The notes: generated by a model not told the origin, from the letters alone. A stretch of DNA of 64,000 bases from Gallionellales bacterium GWA2_60_18 (GCA_001801105.1 MGWS01000024.1:1-64000), one strand, 5' to 3'. Positions 39,461 to 49,085 are shown, counted from the stretch's first letter. Program-made: numbers and translations.

Positions 39461-39869
39461 TCAGCGTGTGTAATATGCCTTCTTTGGTATCACATGCCGC
39501 ACGCCCCCTTGGGGATTTTCAACGTCCCCTTTGTAGCGGGGGATGATGTGAATATGGACATGGAAAATGCTTTGGCCGGCCGCTGGTCCGACATTGACGC
39601 CGATGTTGTAGCCATCCGGATGAAACTCCTCGTCAATGCGTTTTCTTTCCTCTTTGATGAGGTCCATGCAGGCAGCCACCTCTTCCGGCGTCAGGTCGAA
39701 AAAGCTGGCGACATGCCGACGTGGGATGACCACGGTGTGACCCGGGCTCGCCGGGTAGGAGTCACGGGCACTGTAAGCAAGTTCATGCTGTATCGATACC
39801 CCACGCGGATCCTTGCAAAACAGGCATGGATCATTGGGGTCTCTTTTCTTGTGTGGCTTCAGACGACAA
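39461..39869 (-). CDS. HIT-family hydrolase with an apparent frameshift near its start
   Basis: The histidine-triad motif is FHVHIHIIP, near the C-terminus. The N-terminal zinc knuckle NDPCLFCKDPRG and GHTVVIPRRHVASFF precede it. In the frame of these residues no ATG, GTG or TTG lies before the zinc knuckle; only a CTG at 39862 is available. A TTG at 39869 with GGAG 5 bases upstream is in another frame and would join at the AGAGACCCC run near 39838. A one-base frameshift (real or from the assembly) is the simplest reading. HIT proteins hydrolyse nucleotide-adduct bonds. Confidence 0.7.
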
Positions 39870-39927
39870 CAGAACGTCTCCTATACTTTATACTTCGACA
39901 AACAATTCTGTTAACGAGGACACCATC

Positions 39928-40344
39928 TTGGCATCGAATAAAGGACGGACTTACTTTGCATTGCTGGGTTATCACTTCAACCCCGACGACATTACCCGCC
40001 TGCTCGGGATAGAACCCACCACTGTCAATGCTGCCAGCGCATACAGCAGCTTGGACAAGCCCGTCATCAGTTCCTGGGAGTTATCCACGGAGACCCTGTC
40101 CGGAGAGATAGACATGTTTGCCCTGACGGATACGCTCGTGAAGCAGCTGGAGCCCATCAAAGAAAAAATCGTTGAAGTCTGCAAAAGTCATAATCTGTCT
40201 CCAAGGTTGGGCGTGGTGCTGACTTTATCCATCGATAAATCAGAATCAAGTCCGGAAGTCGGTTTTGGCGTCAGAACGATCCGTTTCCTGGCGGATACTG
40301 GTTCATTCATCAACGTGGAATACAAACTTTCCGAGCGGGTCTGA
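39928..40344 (+). CDS. DUF4279-like protein
   Basis: The protein has about 138 residues. It probably starts at the TTG 39928, eight bases after GAGG. The sequence TYFALLGYHFNPDDITRLLGIEPT is typical of DUF4279, and SSWELSTE and the C-terminal VEYKL fit the same family. The function is unknown. An earlier in-frame ATG at 39826 overlaps the divergent HIT gene and adds no conserved residues. Confidence 0.65.
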   Translation: MASNKGRTYFALLGYHFNPDDITRLLGIEPTTVNAASAYSSLDKPVISSWELSTETLSGEIDMFALTDTLVKQLEPIKEKIVEVCKSHNLSPRLGVVLTLSIDKSESSPEVGFGVRTIRFLADTGSFINVEYKLSERV

Positions 40345-40369
40345 GTCCAGTCCTCTCTCAATAATCCGG

Positions 40370-41431
40370 CTAGCTACTGGCCACTTGCTGCTGTAACCGC
40401 GCCTGTTTCATCTGTTCTTCACAATGCTTTAAGCAGAGAGGCTGCAGCGCGTGAGGAAAACATTCCATAATCACTTCAAACTCATCTGCAACTTCTTCTG
40501 CAAGCACCGCGTCATTGGTTAATTGAGCCAGTACATTCTGTGCCGTCGCCTTGTTCACCCGGCAGATGACTGCCACATGGATAGGCAACTGCTGCTCCAT
40601 GCTGACCGTCAATGCCTTTTCGTAGGAATTGATCGCTTCTTTTAAACGGTCGGGGTTTTCTTCCGACTCGCCGAGGTGGTGCAAAGCGGCAGCCCGATTG
40701 TTATGCGTGGCAGTCAGTTCCAATGCGTAATTGTCTGCGTCGAGTGCGGCAAGGGCATTTTTATAGGCAACAACGGACTTTTGAAATTGACGGTTGCCGT
40801 TAAGCAGTTTGCCGAACGTATGCAAGGTGGCTCCCAGTTGATGCATGGTGTACATCCAATCTTCCGGCGACTTTTCTCGTGTCCAAACCAGCAAAGCATT
40901 GGTGTAAGCATCTACGGCGATCTTTAACGGCTGTGTGGCTTCAAGTAACCGACCTAGCGCCTGATTCGCTGTGCCCAGGTTGTATTGCGTAGCTGCCCAT
41001 TCCAGAGGAGAGCTTTCCTGACTGAACTCCTCCAATGCCTCGCCAAAACACAGGATGGCCCGTTCAAACAATGCTGCATCTCTGCGTTGCTGTCCCAGTG
41101 CGGCAAGAATGTTTCCGAGATTGTTCTGCGTCTCTGCCCAGGCCAATGGCTCCCGGGCGCGACTGATTTTTGCAGCGGGTTCACCTGCTGTATCGGCAGT
41201 GTCTGTCAGTGCTGCCTCAAGCGCCTCGCGCAAACTTTCATAGATCCTGGCGCTGAAACGGTGCTGCTCATAATTTCCCCGTGCGTAACGAAAATTATCC
41301 GCTACAGCAACTTTGGTATCCGGAGCAGCCGCTGCGGCCACCTCCGAACTCAGCATGCCGATGGAATTCGCTATGGCGCGTTCCAGCGCCTTGTTCGCCG
41401 GGTAAATGATGTAATTGGTCGAGAACTTCAT
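40370..41431 (-). CDS. TPR-repeat protein downstream of the apr genes
   Basis: The 353-residue soluble protein contains five to six degenerate TPR units of about 40-50 residues (AETQNNLGNILAALG, AATQYNLGTANQALG, MYTMHQLGATLHTFG, TATHNNRAAALHHLG). It overlaps the SlyD-like gene by four bases. The position at the end of the sat-aprM-aprB-aprA direction, together with a peptidyl-prolyl isomerase, suggests a role in folding or assembly of a sulfur enzyme, but that is inference. Confidence 0.75.
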   Translation of the reverse strand: MKFSTNYIIYPANKALERAIANSIGMLSSEVAAAAAPDTKVAVADNFRYARGNYEQHRFSARIYESLREALEAALTDTADTAGEPAAKISRAREPLAWAETQNNLGNILAALGQQRRDAALFERAILCFGEALEEFSQESSPLEWAATQYNLGTANQALGRLLEATQPLKIAVDAYTNALLVWTREKSPEDWMYTMHQLGATLHTFGKLLNGNRQFQKSVVAYKNALAALDADNYALELTATHNNRAAALHHLGESEENPDRLKEAINSYEKALTVSMEQQLPIHVAVICRVNKATAQNVLAQLTNDAVLAEEVADEFEVIMECFPHALQPLCLKHCEEQMKQARLQQQVASS

Positions 41432-41937
41432 TTTGCCCGGTCGAGTATTTCATTCAGGTCAGGATCGGCACCGACCGCTCCGCCAAGCTCGATCTCTTCC
41501 TCGGTGGCATCACGTATAGTCAGCACTTCCAGCATGAAAGTGACTTCTCTGCCGCAAAGGGGGTTGTTGCCATCGACTGTCAATGTCTTGTCGTCGAATC
41601 GGGTAACGATAAAGTCTCTGGGCTCACCCTGTTCATTTTCCATGGTGATCGTCATGCCGATCTCGCGATATTCTTCCGGGACATTTTCTATGCGATCGGT
41701 AAATACCAGTGATTCATCTCTCTCGCCGTACAACTTTGCAGTGTCTATCGACACATCGATGATGTCGCCAACCTTTTTGCCATACAGCTCCTTGGTCACT
41801 TCTTCGGACATCACATCATTCACGCCGTGAACATAGCCCAGCGGATAATCCACAGTGACCAATACGTCACCGGTTTTGTTATCGATGACCTTGTAATTCA
41901 GTTCAACGAACTTTTCGTCTTCAATCGTATCTGACAT
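41428..41937 (-). CDS. SlyD-like FKBP-type peptidyl-prolyl isomerase
   Basis: The 169-residue protein shows the SlyD arrangement: the FKBP half (LNYKVIDNKTGDVL, YVHGVNDVMSEEV), the inserted chaperone flap (about residues 70-125, VGDIIDVSIDTAKLYGERDE) and ...LTVDGNNPLCGREVTFMLEVL, the usual NHPLAG-like motif with a cysteine. It lacks the histidine-rich metal tail of E. coli SlyD. It probably helps fold a partner protein encoded nearby. Confidence 0.8.
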   Translation of the reverse strand: MSDTIEDEKFVELNYKVIDNKTGDVLVTVDYPLGYVHGVNDVMSEEVTKELYGKKVGDIIDVSIDTAKLYGERDESLVFTDRIENVPEEYREIGMTITMENEQGEPRDFIVTRFDDKTLTVDGNNPLCGREVTFMLEVLTIRDATEEEIELGGAVGADPDLNEILDRAK

Positions 41938-41969
41938 GGCTGGAACGCCCTGATAATGATAAAGTTTTC

Positions 41970-42320
41970 TTAGAACAGCGTAGCGCCGAAGATTCTCACC
42001 TTGTCCTTTTCATAACCCAGCACCAGTCTTCCCAGCCATTCACTTTGATTTTTTTTGTTTATCACTTTGTACAGAACAGTGACATATTCTCCACGGCGTA
42101 TCATGCCAAGATAGGAATAATCTTCTGACAGGTTTTTCGCAAGGTCGCTTCTCGCAAACTGCTTGCCCATTTCAACCTCATTCGCGCCCGCAATAAAAGA
42201 GCTTGAAAAATTACGCGTGAAGGCACCGTAGTTTCCTTCATTAGAGTACTTGATAAGATCAGCCCACATCGGGTGGGCCAACTCTAAAATCTCTTCATCT
42301 GTTTTTTCAATGATGTTCAT
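41970..42320 (-). CDS. unrecognised 116-residue protein
   Basis: The start at 42320 (MNIIEKTDEEILEL) has GAGAT nearby. The protein is soluble with a mix of helix and strand (NYGAFTRNFSSSF, YVTVLYKVINKKNQSEWLGRLVLGY), reminiscent of small NTF2-like folds, although I cannot assign a family. It lies 32 bp before the SlyD-like gene and after the aprA terminators on the same strand, so the three downstream genes probably have their own promoter around 42330-42390. Confidence 0.65.
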   Translation of the reverse strand: MNIIEKTDEEILELAHPMWADLIKYSNEGNYGAFTRNFSSSFIAGANEVEMGKQFARSDLAKNLSEDYSYLGMIRRGEYVTVLYKVINKKNQSEWLGRLVLGYEKDKVRIFGATLF

Positions 42321-42392
42321 AAAATATCTCGCCTGCACAGTGTTTCATGATTTTATCTATAGCGATGTCACACTACTCGCCGGTTAGATAAA

Positions 42393-42422
42393 AAAGGACC
42401 AACAAAAATATGCCGGTCCTTT
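42393..42422 (-). terminator. rho-independent terminator downstream of aprA
   Basis: On the minus strand AAAGGACC / GGTCC pair around a 14-base loop and are followed by TTTTTTATC. It lies about 80 bp past the aprA stop. Confidence 0.8.
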
Positions 42423-42457
42423 CTAACATACGAACAAGTTAAGGCAAATATATATTC

Positions 42458-42494
42458 GCAGGCCTGATTTACAAAACCAGTAAATCAGGCCTGC
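42458..42494 (-). terminator. 14-bp hairpin just after aprA
   Basis: Arms GCAGGCCTGATTTA and TAAATCAGGCCTGC are perfect inverse copies seven bases beyond the aprA stop. It has no T run; it may protect the 3' end of the apr mRNA ahead of the true terminator. Confidence 0.65.
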
Positions 42495-42500
42495 ATTTGC

Positions 42501-44393
42501 TTAGTGGTGGTCTACTGGCGCCGCTTTCTCTACATCACCTACCAGGTGGTAGAGCGGTGCTTTTTCCATCGTGTACTCACCCGTCTTGGGATCGCGACGG
42601 GAAACTGTCAGCACGTGCCAGTTCTTGTCATCCAGCTTCATTACATCACCACGGTAATAGTAACCCGGCCAACGTGTCTCCTTACGGAACAGCGTATGGT
42701 GGAACACGCTTTCAGAAGTCAGGAAACGATGCTTCAGCTCCCATGCACGCAGCAGTTCATGGATGTCAGATGCGGCAACTTTTTCCAGATCTTCGCCCAG
42801 AATCGACATCTTCTTCAGACCGATGTTCAGCAGTTTGTCGTTGGTCATGTAGTTGACACCAAAACCGCCGCAGTACTCATCCATCATCTTCTGCAAACGA
42901 TCAAGGCCCTGTCTCGGGTTGATGAAGTTGGGATTGACGGTACCGGCAACCACTTCATTGCTGTAAACACTGTGAGTTTCCAATGGCTTGTAGATCTGTT
43001 CCCTGCGACGATTGATCTGAGCATCAGAAATACGGATGCCCTCTGCTTTGCCATCATCAATATATTTACAGGCAGCCTTGGCAGCCAGACGACCTTCGGT
43101 GAAAGAACCCGATGAGAAGGCGTGAGGTGTTCCGCCTACCGCATCACCGGCACCGAACAGACCTTCAACAGTCGTCATGCGGTTATAGCCCCAGAAGTAT
43201 TCCGGCGGAGACAGATCTTCCGGACCTGAACACCAGGCACCGCAACCGGTAGCATGCGAACCCATGACATAAGGCTCGGAGGTGGTCAGCTCGGGATTCT
43301 CGTACTTGGGATCCACGTCGGTGGCGGCCCACAGAACGGCCTGACCGACGGTCATGCCCAGGAAGTTGTGCCAGCCGATCTCTTCAAGATGCGGATCCTG
43401 AAAGGCTTCCATGGTGACCATGTGGATCGGGCCGCGACCGGCATTAACCTCGTTGATGATCGCGTGGTTACGCAGGCAGGTCGGAATGGGCCGGTGGGTT
43501 CTGTGCGAAACTTCCGGGTCCAGGTATTCCTTGCCCACCATCTGCTGAAGTGCCGGGAACCACTTGGACTCATACTCTTCACCGTAGCCATTCTGGGTAT
43601 AGGTCTTGAGATGCAGGAAGTAGGCACCGACAGGACCGTAACCATCCTTGAATCGAGCCAGCACGATACGGTTTTCCATTTGTGTCATCTTTGCACCGGC
43701 TTCAATCATCAGGCCATATGCAGAACCCGAAGACCACGGCGCGTACCAGACACGACCCGCACCTTCGCCAACAGAACGCGGCTTGAAGATGTTGGAAGCG
43801 CCACCGGCACCACAGATGACGGTCTTGGACTTGAACACGTGGTAGTTACCGGTGCGGACATTGAAGCCCACGGCACCGGCAACACGGTTTTCTTTGGATT
43901 CATCCATCAGGAGGTGAGTCACACAGATGCGGTTGAAAACCTTGTCCGCTGACTTCTTGGCTGCGTCAGCAACGATAGGCTTGTAGGATTCACCATGAAT
44001 CATGATCTGCCAACGCCCTTCACGCAGATACGAACCCTTCTTCTCGTTGCGCATGATGGGAAGGCCCCACTCTTCAAAGTTATGCACTGCGGAGTCTACG
44101 TGGCGAGCCATGTCAAACAGCAAATCTTCACGCACCATACCCATCAGGTCGATACGTGCATAGCGCACATGATCTTCGGGATTGTTCTCGCCAAAGCGTG
44201 TACCCATGTAGCAGTTGATCGCATACAGGCCCTGGGCTACCGCACCGGAACGCATGATGTTTGCCTTTTCGGCGATGACGATCTTCTTGTTCTGCCCCCA
44301 ATATCTTGCCTCGAATGCCGCACCCGTACCGCCCAAGCCCGCACCGACAACCAGGATGTCGATATTGTCTTCGATAATTGTCGAGTAGCTCAT
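42501..44393 (-). CDS. aprA: adenylylsulfate reductase alpha subunit
   Basis: AprA works here in the oxidative direction, forming APS from sulfite and AMP. The 630-residue flavoprotein has the FAD-binding ILVVGAGLGGTGAAFEARYWG at residue 13, the AINCYMGTRFGENNPEDHVRYARIDLMG block and the catalytic-region VICGAGGASNIFKPRS. RIVLARFKDGYGPVGAYFL and HAFSSGSFTEGRLAAKAA are diagnostic of AprA. It overlaps aprB by one base and is last in the sat-aprM-aprB-aprA transcript. Confidence 0.97.
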   Translation of the reverse strand: MSYSTIIEDNIDILVVGAGLGGTGAAFEARYWGQNKKIVIAEKANIMRSGAVAQGLYAINCYMGTRFGENNPEDHVRYARIDLMGMVREDLLFDMARHVDSAVHNFEEWGLPIMRNEKKGSYLREGRWQIMIHGESYKPIVADAAKKSADKVFNRICVTHLLMDESKENRVAGAVGFNVRTGNYHVFKSKTVICGAGGASNIFKPRSVGEGAGRVWYAPWSSGSAYGLMIEAGAKMTQMENRIVLARFKDGYGPVGAYFLHLKTYTQNGYGEEYESKWFPALQQMVGKEYLDPEVSHRTHRPIPTCLRNHAIINEVNAGRGPIHMVTMEAFQDPHLEEIGWHNFLGMTVGQAVLWAATDVDPKYENPELTTSEPYVMGSHATGCGAWCSGPEDLSPPEYFWGYNRMTTVEGLFGAGDAVGGTPHAFSSGSFTEGRLAAKAACKYIDDGKAEGIRISDAQINRRREQIYKPLETHSVYSNEVVAGTVNPNFINPRQGLDRLQKMMDEYCGGFGVNYMTNDKLLNIGLKKMSILGEDLEKVAASDIHELLRAWELKHRFLTSESVFHHTLFRKETRWPGYYYRGDVMKLDDKNWHVLTVSRRDPKTGEYTMEKAPLYHLVGDVEKAAPVDHH

Positions 44394-44875
44394 CAGTATT
44401 GCACTCCCTCTTTGATTTCCAGACCATTGGATTGCAGTGTGTGCAATCCACCGTCATCCATACGAATGTATTTAGGCTCATTGAACAGCAGTTGGCTATT
44501 GCGCATCTCCTTGCTGGGGGCAGGCACCTTTGCGAGATCCGGTGTCGCCGAGCCCCAGGGCTTGGTCGTGATCGGCGCCAGCAACTCCATGTCTTTCTTG
44601 CCGTTGCGGAACTTGATGCGCCACGCAATGGTGCCTTTCTCCTCATCACGGATCACGCGAACACTGTGTCCTAATGGTGCAAAGTCGGCATAACCGCGCA
44701 CATCGATCGCCTGGTGTGGGCATGCCTTTACACAGGAATAGCATTCCCAGCACATACTGGGTTCGATGTTGTAAGCACGACGCAGCTTCTTATCGATGTG
44801 CATGATGTCAGATGGGCAGATGTCAACGCACTCTCCGCAACCATCACAACGCGTCATATATACAAAGGTTGGCAT
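44393..44875 (-). CDS. aprB: adenylylsulfate reductase beta subunit
   Basis: The 160-residue iron-sulfur subunit carries two 4Fe-4S clusters: C-x2-C-x2-C-x3-C in CDGCGECVDICP (residues 10-21) and MCWECYSCVKACP (about 41-53). It transfers electrons from AprA to the membrane partner. The C-terminal tail (from ATPDLAKVPAPSKE) wraps around AprA. It starts 43 bp after aprM and overlaps aprA. Confidence 0.97.
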   Translation of the reverse strand: MPTFVYMTRCDGCGECVDICPSDIMHIDKKLRRAYNIEPSMCWECYSCVKACPHQAIDVRGYADFAPLGHSVRVIRDEEKGTIAWRIKFRNGKKDMELLAPITTKPWGSATPDLAKVPAPSKEMRNSQLLFNEPKYIRMDDGGLHTLQSNGLEIKEGVQY

Positions 44876-44918
44876 AAGTTACTCCTCTATTTCTTATCGA
44901 AAATTAGTCAAGACAGCA

Positions 44919-45743
44919 TTAGTAGTGGTTGGCTCTTTCAGCCTTGATGCAAAGCCCCATGTTCGGCGGGTTCTTGCCCATATACGTAGGCACATCCGGG
45001 AACTTGCGCTGTACTTCAGGATCCGTTAGGTCATAGTCAGGAGGCAGATTCTCGCGCCCACCATCGGCCATGATGATTCTCTTCTGGTAGGCCGCAGCGG
45101 GCTTGAAGAACATGTGGGCAAACTTGGACCAATACACGCCGCCAAAGAGCACTGTGCTGGACAGGATGAACAAGGCAAAGTACACGGTCACTCCACCGCC
45201 AGTAAATGACCAGACCAATGCGAAGGTCGAGGTGGCCAGCAGCGAGAGGATAAACAGATCCGCACGCTCGAGTCGAAACCATGAAAGGCCTTCCGCAGCC
45301 ACATCAACGCGGATAGCGAACCAGAACCAGTATCCGCCAACAGCCAGCATCAGCGCGCCGACGTGCCATAGCTGTGGCAGCAGGGTAGATGTCGTTTCCG
45401 GCGAGAAGATCATGATCGCGGTAGTCACGATAAAGATAATGGTTCCCCACATGGTCAACAGATGGGAAAGCCTGCGCCTGGGATTGTCGAATTCGCCGGA
45501 AGTCAGTACTTCCTTTACCAGCACGGAAGTGGCGATGGCCACCTTTTCACCACCGCTCACCGAGCGTTTTGCGTTCTTCTGCGCTTTTTTCGCATTCTCG
45601 AAAAAGTACTGCGCGCTTTTCTTGTGCAGCATGTCGAGTATCGTCCCGCCCATGACCAGCAGGAACATCACGACGATATATCCCTGCATGTAAGCGGTTG
45701 GAATCGATGCCGAAAGATCGGCAAAGGGGTTGCTCGTGAACAT
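44919..45743 (-). CDS. aprM: AprM-type membrane anchor of APS reductase
   Basis: The 274-residue membrane protein has about six hydrophobic helices (MQGYIVVMFLLVMGG near 19, LLTMWGTIIFIVTTAIMIF near 92, LWHVGALMLAVGGYWFWF near 125, and others). Histidines in the helices (LSHLL, LWHVGA, KFAHMFF) could hold haem b. Its place between sat and aprB is that of AprM, which in many sulfur oxidisers replaces QmoABC as the electron link of AprAB to quinone. The C-terminal cytoplasmic part includes YMGKNPPNMGLCI. Confidence 0.88.
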   Translation of the reverse strand: MFTSNPFADLSASIPTAYMQGYIVVMFLLVMGGTILDMLHKKSAQYFFENAKKAQKNAKRSVSGGEKVAIATSVLVKEVLTSGEFDNPRRRLSHLLTMWGTIIFIVTTAIMIFSPETTSTLLPQLWHVGALMLAVGGYWFWFAIRVDVAAEGLSWFRLERADLFILSLLATSTFALVWSFTGGGVTVYFALFILSSTVLFGGVYWSKFAHMFFKPAAAYQKRIIMADGGRENLPPDYDLTDPEVQRKFPDVPTYMGKNPPNMGLCIKAERANHY

Positions 45744-45805
45744 TAGTTTCTCCTCAAAAATTGCAGACGAATGACCATCCTAAATGACCGGAATATCCGC
45801 TGGCC

Positions 45806-47020
45806 TTACTTCGCGGAATGCCCCGTCAGTTTTACTTCTACCTTCTCATGCTCTTGCAGTCCCGCGTAGTACTTGCGCAAAATCTCCAGCACTTCGGGAC
45901 GGCTGAATTCCGCCGGAACGTCGGCACCTTCGGAAAGCATCTTGCGCAACTTGGTGCCGGAGAGCAGCAGGCGGTCTTCGTCGCCATGCGGGCAGGTACG
46001 GGCAGAGGCCATGCCGCCGCACTGGTAGCACCAGAAGGTCCAGTCGATCTTGAGCGGCTGGGTCTCCAGCGCGCCCCGGGGTATCTTGTCGAAGATGTGG
46101 TGCGCATCGAACGGGCCGTAGTAGCTGCCGACGCCGGCATGGTCGCGCCCGACGATCAGGTGCGAGCAGCCGTAGTTCTGGCGGAACAGCGCATGCAGCA
46201 AGGCCTCGCGCGGCCCGGCGTAGCGCATGTCCAGCGGGTAACCGGCCTGGGCGATGGTTTTGGCAACGAAATAATTCCCGGTCAACGCGCTGATGGCACG
46301 GGTGCGCACCTCGGCCGGGATGTCGCCGGGCTTGAGGTTGCCGAGCAGGGAGTGGATCAGCACGCCGTCGCAAACCTCGATGGCGACCTTGGCGAGATAC
46401 TCGTGCGAGCGGTGCATCGGGTTGCGCGTCTGGAACGCGGCGACCTTGCTCCAGCCCATGCTCTCGAACAAGGCGCGCGTTTCGTGCGGGGTCATGAACA
46501 GCGAACCGTACTTTTGCGGGAAACCGCCTTGCGACAACACCTTGACGGGACCGGCAAGGTTCACCTCGCCCTGTTCCATCACCATCTTCACGCCGGGGTG
46601 CTCAAGGTCGGTGGTGCCGAACACGGTGGCGCATTCATGCGCCTTGTCGATGGCGTATTTCTCGGTGACCCGCATGGTGGCGATGATGTCGCCATCGTCC
46701 GGGTCGACCAGCGCAATGTCGCTGCCGGTGGGAATGGCGTCTGCGGTGGACTTGCCGGTGGAGAGGGTGATGGGTATGGGCCAGAACAGACCACTGGCCA
46801 TGGCCATGCCGTCGCAGACGCCTTGCCAGTCGGCATGGGTCATGAAACCCTCCAGCGGCGTGAACCCGCCGATACCGAGCATGATGAGATCGCCTTTTTC
46901 GCGCGAACTCACGGTCACTTTCGGATACGTGCGGGCGCGCTTCAGTTCGGCGACCAGGTCTTCGCCCGTCTGCAACAAGGGGTTGAGGTCGCCTCCGCCG
47001 TGCGGGTTTACCAATGCCAT
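45806..47020 (-). CDS. sat: ATP sulfurylase (dissimilatory)
   Basis: Sat makes ATP and sulfate from APS and pyrophosphate, the final step of sulfite oxidation via AprAB. The 404-residue protein shows [39 protein letters not shown] (the ATP-binding HxxH-type motif), [37 protein letters not shown] and [20 protein letters not shown]. Start at 47020 ([10 protein letters not shown]) has GGGAGACAGGC upstream. A truncated copy of its 5' end lies at 49199-49356. It begins the sat-aprM-aprB-aprA transcript. Confidence 0.96.
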   Translation of the reverse strand: MALVNPHGGGDLNPLLQTGEDLVAELKRARTYPKVTVSSREKGDLIMLGIGGFTPLEGFMTHADWQGVCDGMAMASGLFWPIPITLSTGKSTADAIPTGSDIALVDPDDGDIIATMRVTEKYAIDKAHECATVFGTTDLEHPGVKMVMEQGEVNLAGPVKVLSQGGFPQKYGSLFMTPHETRALFESMGWSKVAAFQTRNPMHRSHEYLAKVAIEVCDGVLIHSLLGNLKPGDIPAEVRTRAISALTGNYFVAKTIAQAGYPLDMRYAGPREALLHALFRQNYGCSHLIVGRDHAGVGSYYGPFDAHHIFDKIPRGALETQPLKIDWTFWCYQCGGMASARTCPHGDEDRLLLSGTKLRKMLSEGADVPAEFSRPEVLEILRKYYAGLQEHEKVEVKLTGHSAK

Positions 47021-47163
47021 GCCTGTCTCCCAAATCCGGTTCAATTGCATACAAAATCTCAGTCGCGCACACTAGAGGAACATCAATTGCTCTGCGATAC
47101 CCCTCATGGGTTGAAGCTCTCCCCCCCTTACGGGTTATGCGTTAGCCCCTCATCACGGCTATG
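47021..47163. promoter_or_regulatory. sat promoter region, duplicated at 49357-49501
   Basis: The stretch after the sat start is almost identical to 49357-49501. It contains TACCCCT-CA-TGGGTTG (47098-47113), a 7-2-7 inverted repeat, and nearby TACGGGTTATGCG and CCCCTCATCACGGCTATGG. The next gene (47274) points the same way, so only sat starts from here. From 47164 to the 47274 gene end I see nothing further. Confidence 0.6.
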
Positions 47164-47273
47164 GATATCCCGCAAAGTGCCGATGCGTTTGCAGGTCTTG
47201 TTGAATGCGGGGGTGAGGATCACTGGCGGGCTGGTGGCCGTGCGAAGGACAAGCGCAAAACCGGTGGCCACGG

Positions 47274-48527
47274 TCAGGCCGTCGCCGTCAGATTGATCCC
47301 CTTTGATACCTTGCTCTCGACCTTGTCGATGCATCTCACCACCAGCTTGTTCAGCGCATCCTGGCTGAACGTTGCGATGTTGGACTTTTTCGAATGATGC
47401 ATCAGCGCGGACAGGGCGGCACCCAACTCCGATGCGGCAAGCGCGGCCAGCAGACCGTCTTTCATCGTGTCGATGAAGTAAGGGTAGAACAGGTGTCCGG
47501 TGATGCGCGCATCCCCGCGCCCGACCCCGTATTGGCCGCTATGCGCGGGATCGACCTGCGGATCATCAAACTCGTCCGCCACCCGCGTTGACTCCTGCAC
47601 GTCCAGCGGCAGGTGGATCAGATACTGTTTGTTCTGGTACTGATAGCAGGTCAACGAGCCGCCGCTCGAAAATCCCAGCGCGAAGGTCATGCTGGGATCC
47701 ATGTGCGGGTTGTGGTTCTTCGTGAATCGCTGGGTGATGTTCAACAACACGTCATTCGACATTTCATCGGGGAAAATCTGCGTGCCGAATTTTTCGATCA
47801 GCTCGTCGTCGTTCAGGCAGACAATCACGTCGTTATTTCCCACGCGCGGCTTGATCGAATCGAAACCGATGCCGGTCGGCACGATGATCTGCGGACCCAG
47901 ATAACTGTTCAGGTATCCCGGTGTGATGATCGGCACATCGTCCGCGCGCCGGAATCGCGACTTGATTTCATCATCGAGCGTCTCGATCGGCGGGTGGGGC
48001 GAGACCAGCAGATAGGTCCGCCCGTGCGCATTGCCGTTGAAGCATTCGCGCGGCCCCCAGATCGGCGTATGCACCTGGACCACGTTGACGTCGTTATAGA
48101 TGAAATTGTTGATTTCCTGCTGGGCGATGGACGACTGGTCATCGGGCAGTATGACCTTGAACTGGACATCGATCTGCATGGAGGAGTAAAGCGCGACCAG
48201 GCCCAGAAAGACGTTGGTTGTGTTGCCTCCCGAATTGGGCGCCGAAACGTCCTTTCGGGCGATGAAATACTCCGGCTGGTCCTTGACGTCGAGCCGCAAA
48301 TGAAAACCTTCCTTGGTCTTGGCGACTTCCTGCAGCGGAATCTTGTTGTAGCGAAATTTTGGAATATCGGCAAAGTGCTCGACGAAATAGTCATTCACCG
48401 GCACACCGATGGCGCGCATCTTGGGCATCAACATATTGCTCACGACCTCATTCTCCTCAATGCGAAAAACCCGGGAATCAGCTATCAGTATCGAATCGGC
48501 ACTTGTCGCGAACGGTTCGAACAACAC
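47274..48527 (-). CDS. unrecognised 417-residue protein
   Basis: The soluble protein has no signal peptide or membrane helix. Notable stretches are VPVNDYFVEHFADIPKFRYN, VHTPIWGPRECFNGNAHGR, RGDARITGHLFYPYFIDTMKDG and an alanine-rich helix near the end (GLLAALAASELGAALSALM). A few acidic residues and histidines are spread through (HNPHMDPSMTFALG). I do not recognise a family. The GTG at 48527 follows CAGGTTCGAG. It lies between the two copies of the sat promoter, downstream of the CBS gene on the same strand. Confidence 0.6.
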   Translation of the reverse strand: MLFEPFATSADSILIADSRVFRIEENEVVSNMLMPKMRAIGVPVNDYFVEHFADIPKFRYNKIPLQEVAKTKEGFHLRLDVKDQPEYFIARKDVSAPNSGGNTTNVFLGLVALYSSMQIDVQFKVILPDDQSSIAQQEINNFIYNDVNVVQVHTPIWGPRECFNGNAHGRTYLLVSPHPPIETLDDEIKSRFRRADDVPIITPGYLNSYLGPQIIVPTGIGFDSIKPRVGNNDVIVCLNDDELIEKFGTQIFPDEMSNDVLLNITQRFTKNHNPHMDPSMTFALGFSSGGSLTCYQYQNKQYLIHLPLDVQESTRVADEFDDPQVDPAHSGQYGVGRGDARITGHLFYPYFIDTMKDGLLAALAASELGAALSALMHHSKKSNIATFSQDALNKLVVRCIDKVESKVSKGINLTATA

Positions 48528-48575
48528 CTCGAACCTGACTGCGGCCTGATGCGCACATCGACCGTGGCGGCCACG

Positions 48576-49085
48576 CTAACCAGCTTTTGCGGTCGCCTTG
48601 CCCGCCGTTTTTGGCTGCCGCGAAGGGACTGCTTTCACCGCCTTCTTGTTGGCGCTTCCGTCGCCCTTTCCAGCCACCTTCTTCGCCGTTTTCTTGGTCG
48701 CCGGACGGGCATGCAAAATGCCTGCGGCGATCTTGAAGATGTCGGTCTCCGTGATGATGCCGACCAGAACCTTGCCGGCGTTCAGGACGGGGAGGCTGCC
48801 GATATGGTTGAGCACCAACAGCTGGGCAGCGTGCTTCAGCTGGACGTCCTCCGATACGCAGATCGGCGGGTGTTTCATGATTTCGGCCACAGGCACCTCG
48901 GCGGACCCGAAGTTCGCAGCGGCAAGCAGCAGGTCACGCTCGGCAACGATGCCAACCACCTGGTCACCGTCGACGATCGGCAAATGATGGATGCGGTGGT
49001 TGTGCATCAAATCGAATGCCCGGTGAAACTCGGTTTCCGGCCCGATCGTAATCACGCGTCGAGTCATGTATTGGCTAATTTTCAT
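48576..49085 (-). CDS. CBS-domain pair protein with lysine-rich tail
   Basis: The 169-residue protein holds two CBS domains (about residues 8-60 and 72-125), beginning ISQYMTRRVITIGPETEF and with VVGIVAERDLLLAA and VLVGIITETDIFKIA. Such pairs bind adenosine nucleotides and sense energy state. The last 45 residues are rich in lysine and alanine (TKKTAKKVAG), resembling histone H1-like tails, and may bind nucleic acid. It has its own ATG and is 48 bp before the 417-residue gene. Confidence 0.83.
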   Translation of the reverse strand: MKISQYMTRRVITIGPETEFHRAFDLMHNHRIHHLPIVDGDQVVGIVAERDLLLAAANFGSAEVPVAEIMKHPPICVSEDVQLKHAAQLLVLNHIGSLPVLNAGKVLVGIITETDIFKIAAGILHARPATKKTAKKVAGKGDGSANKKAVKAVPSRQPKTAGKATAKAG

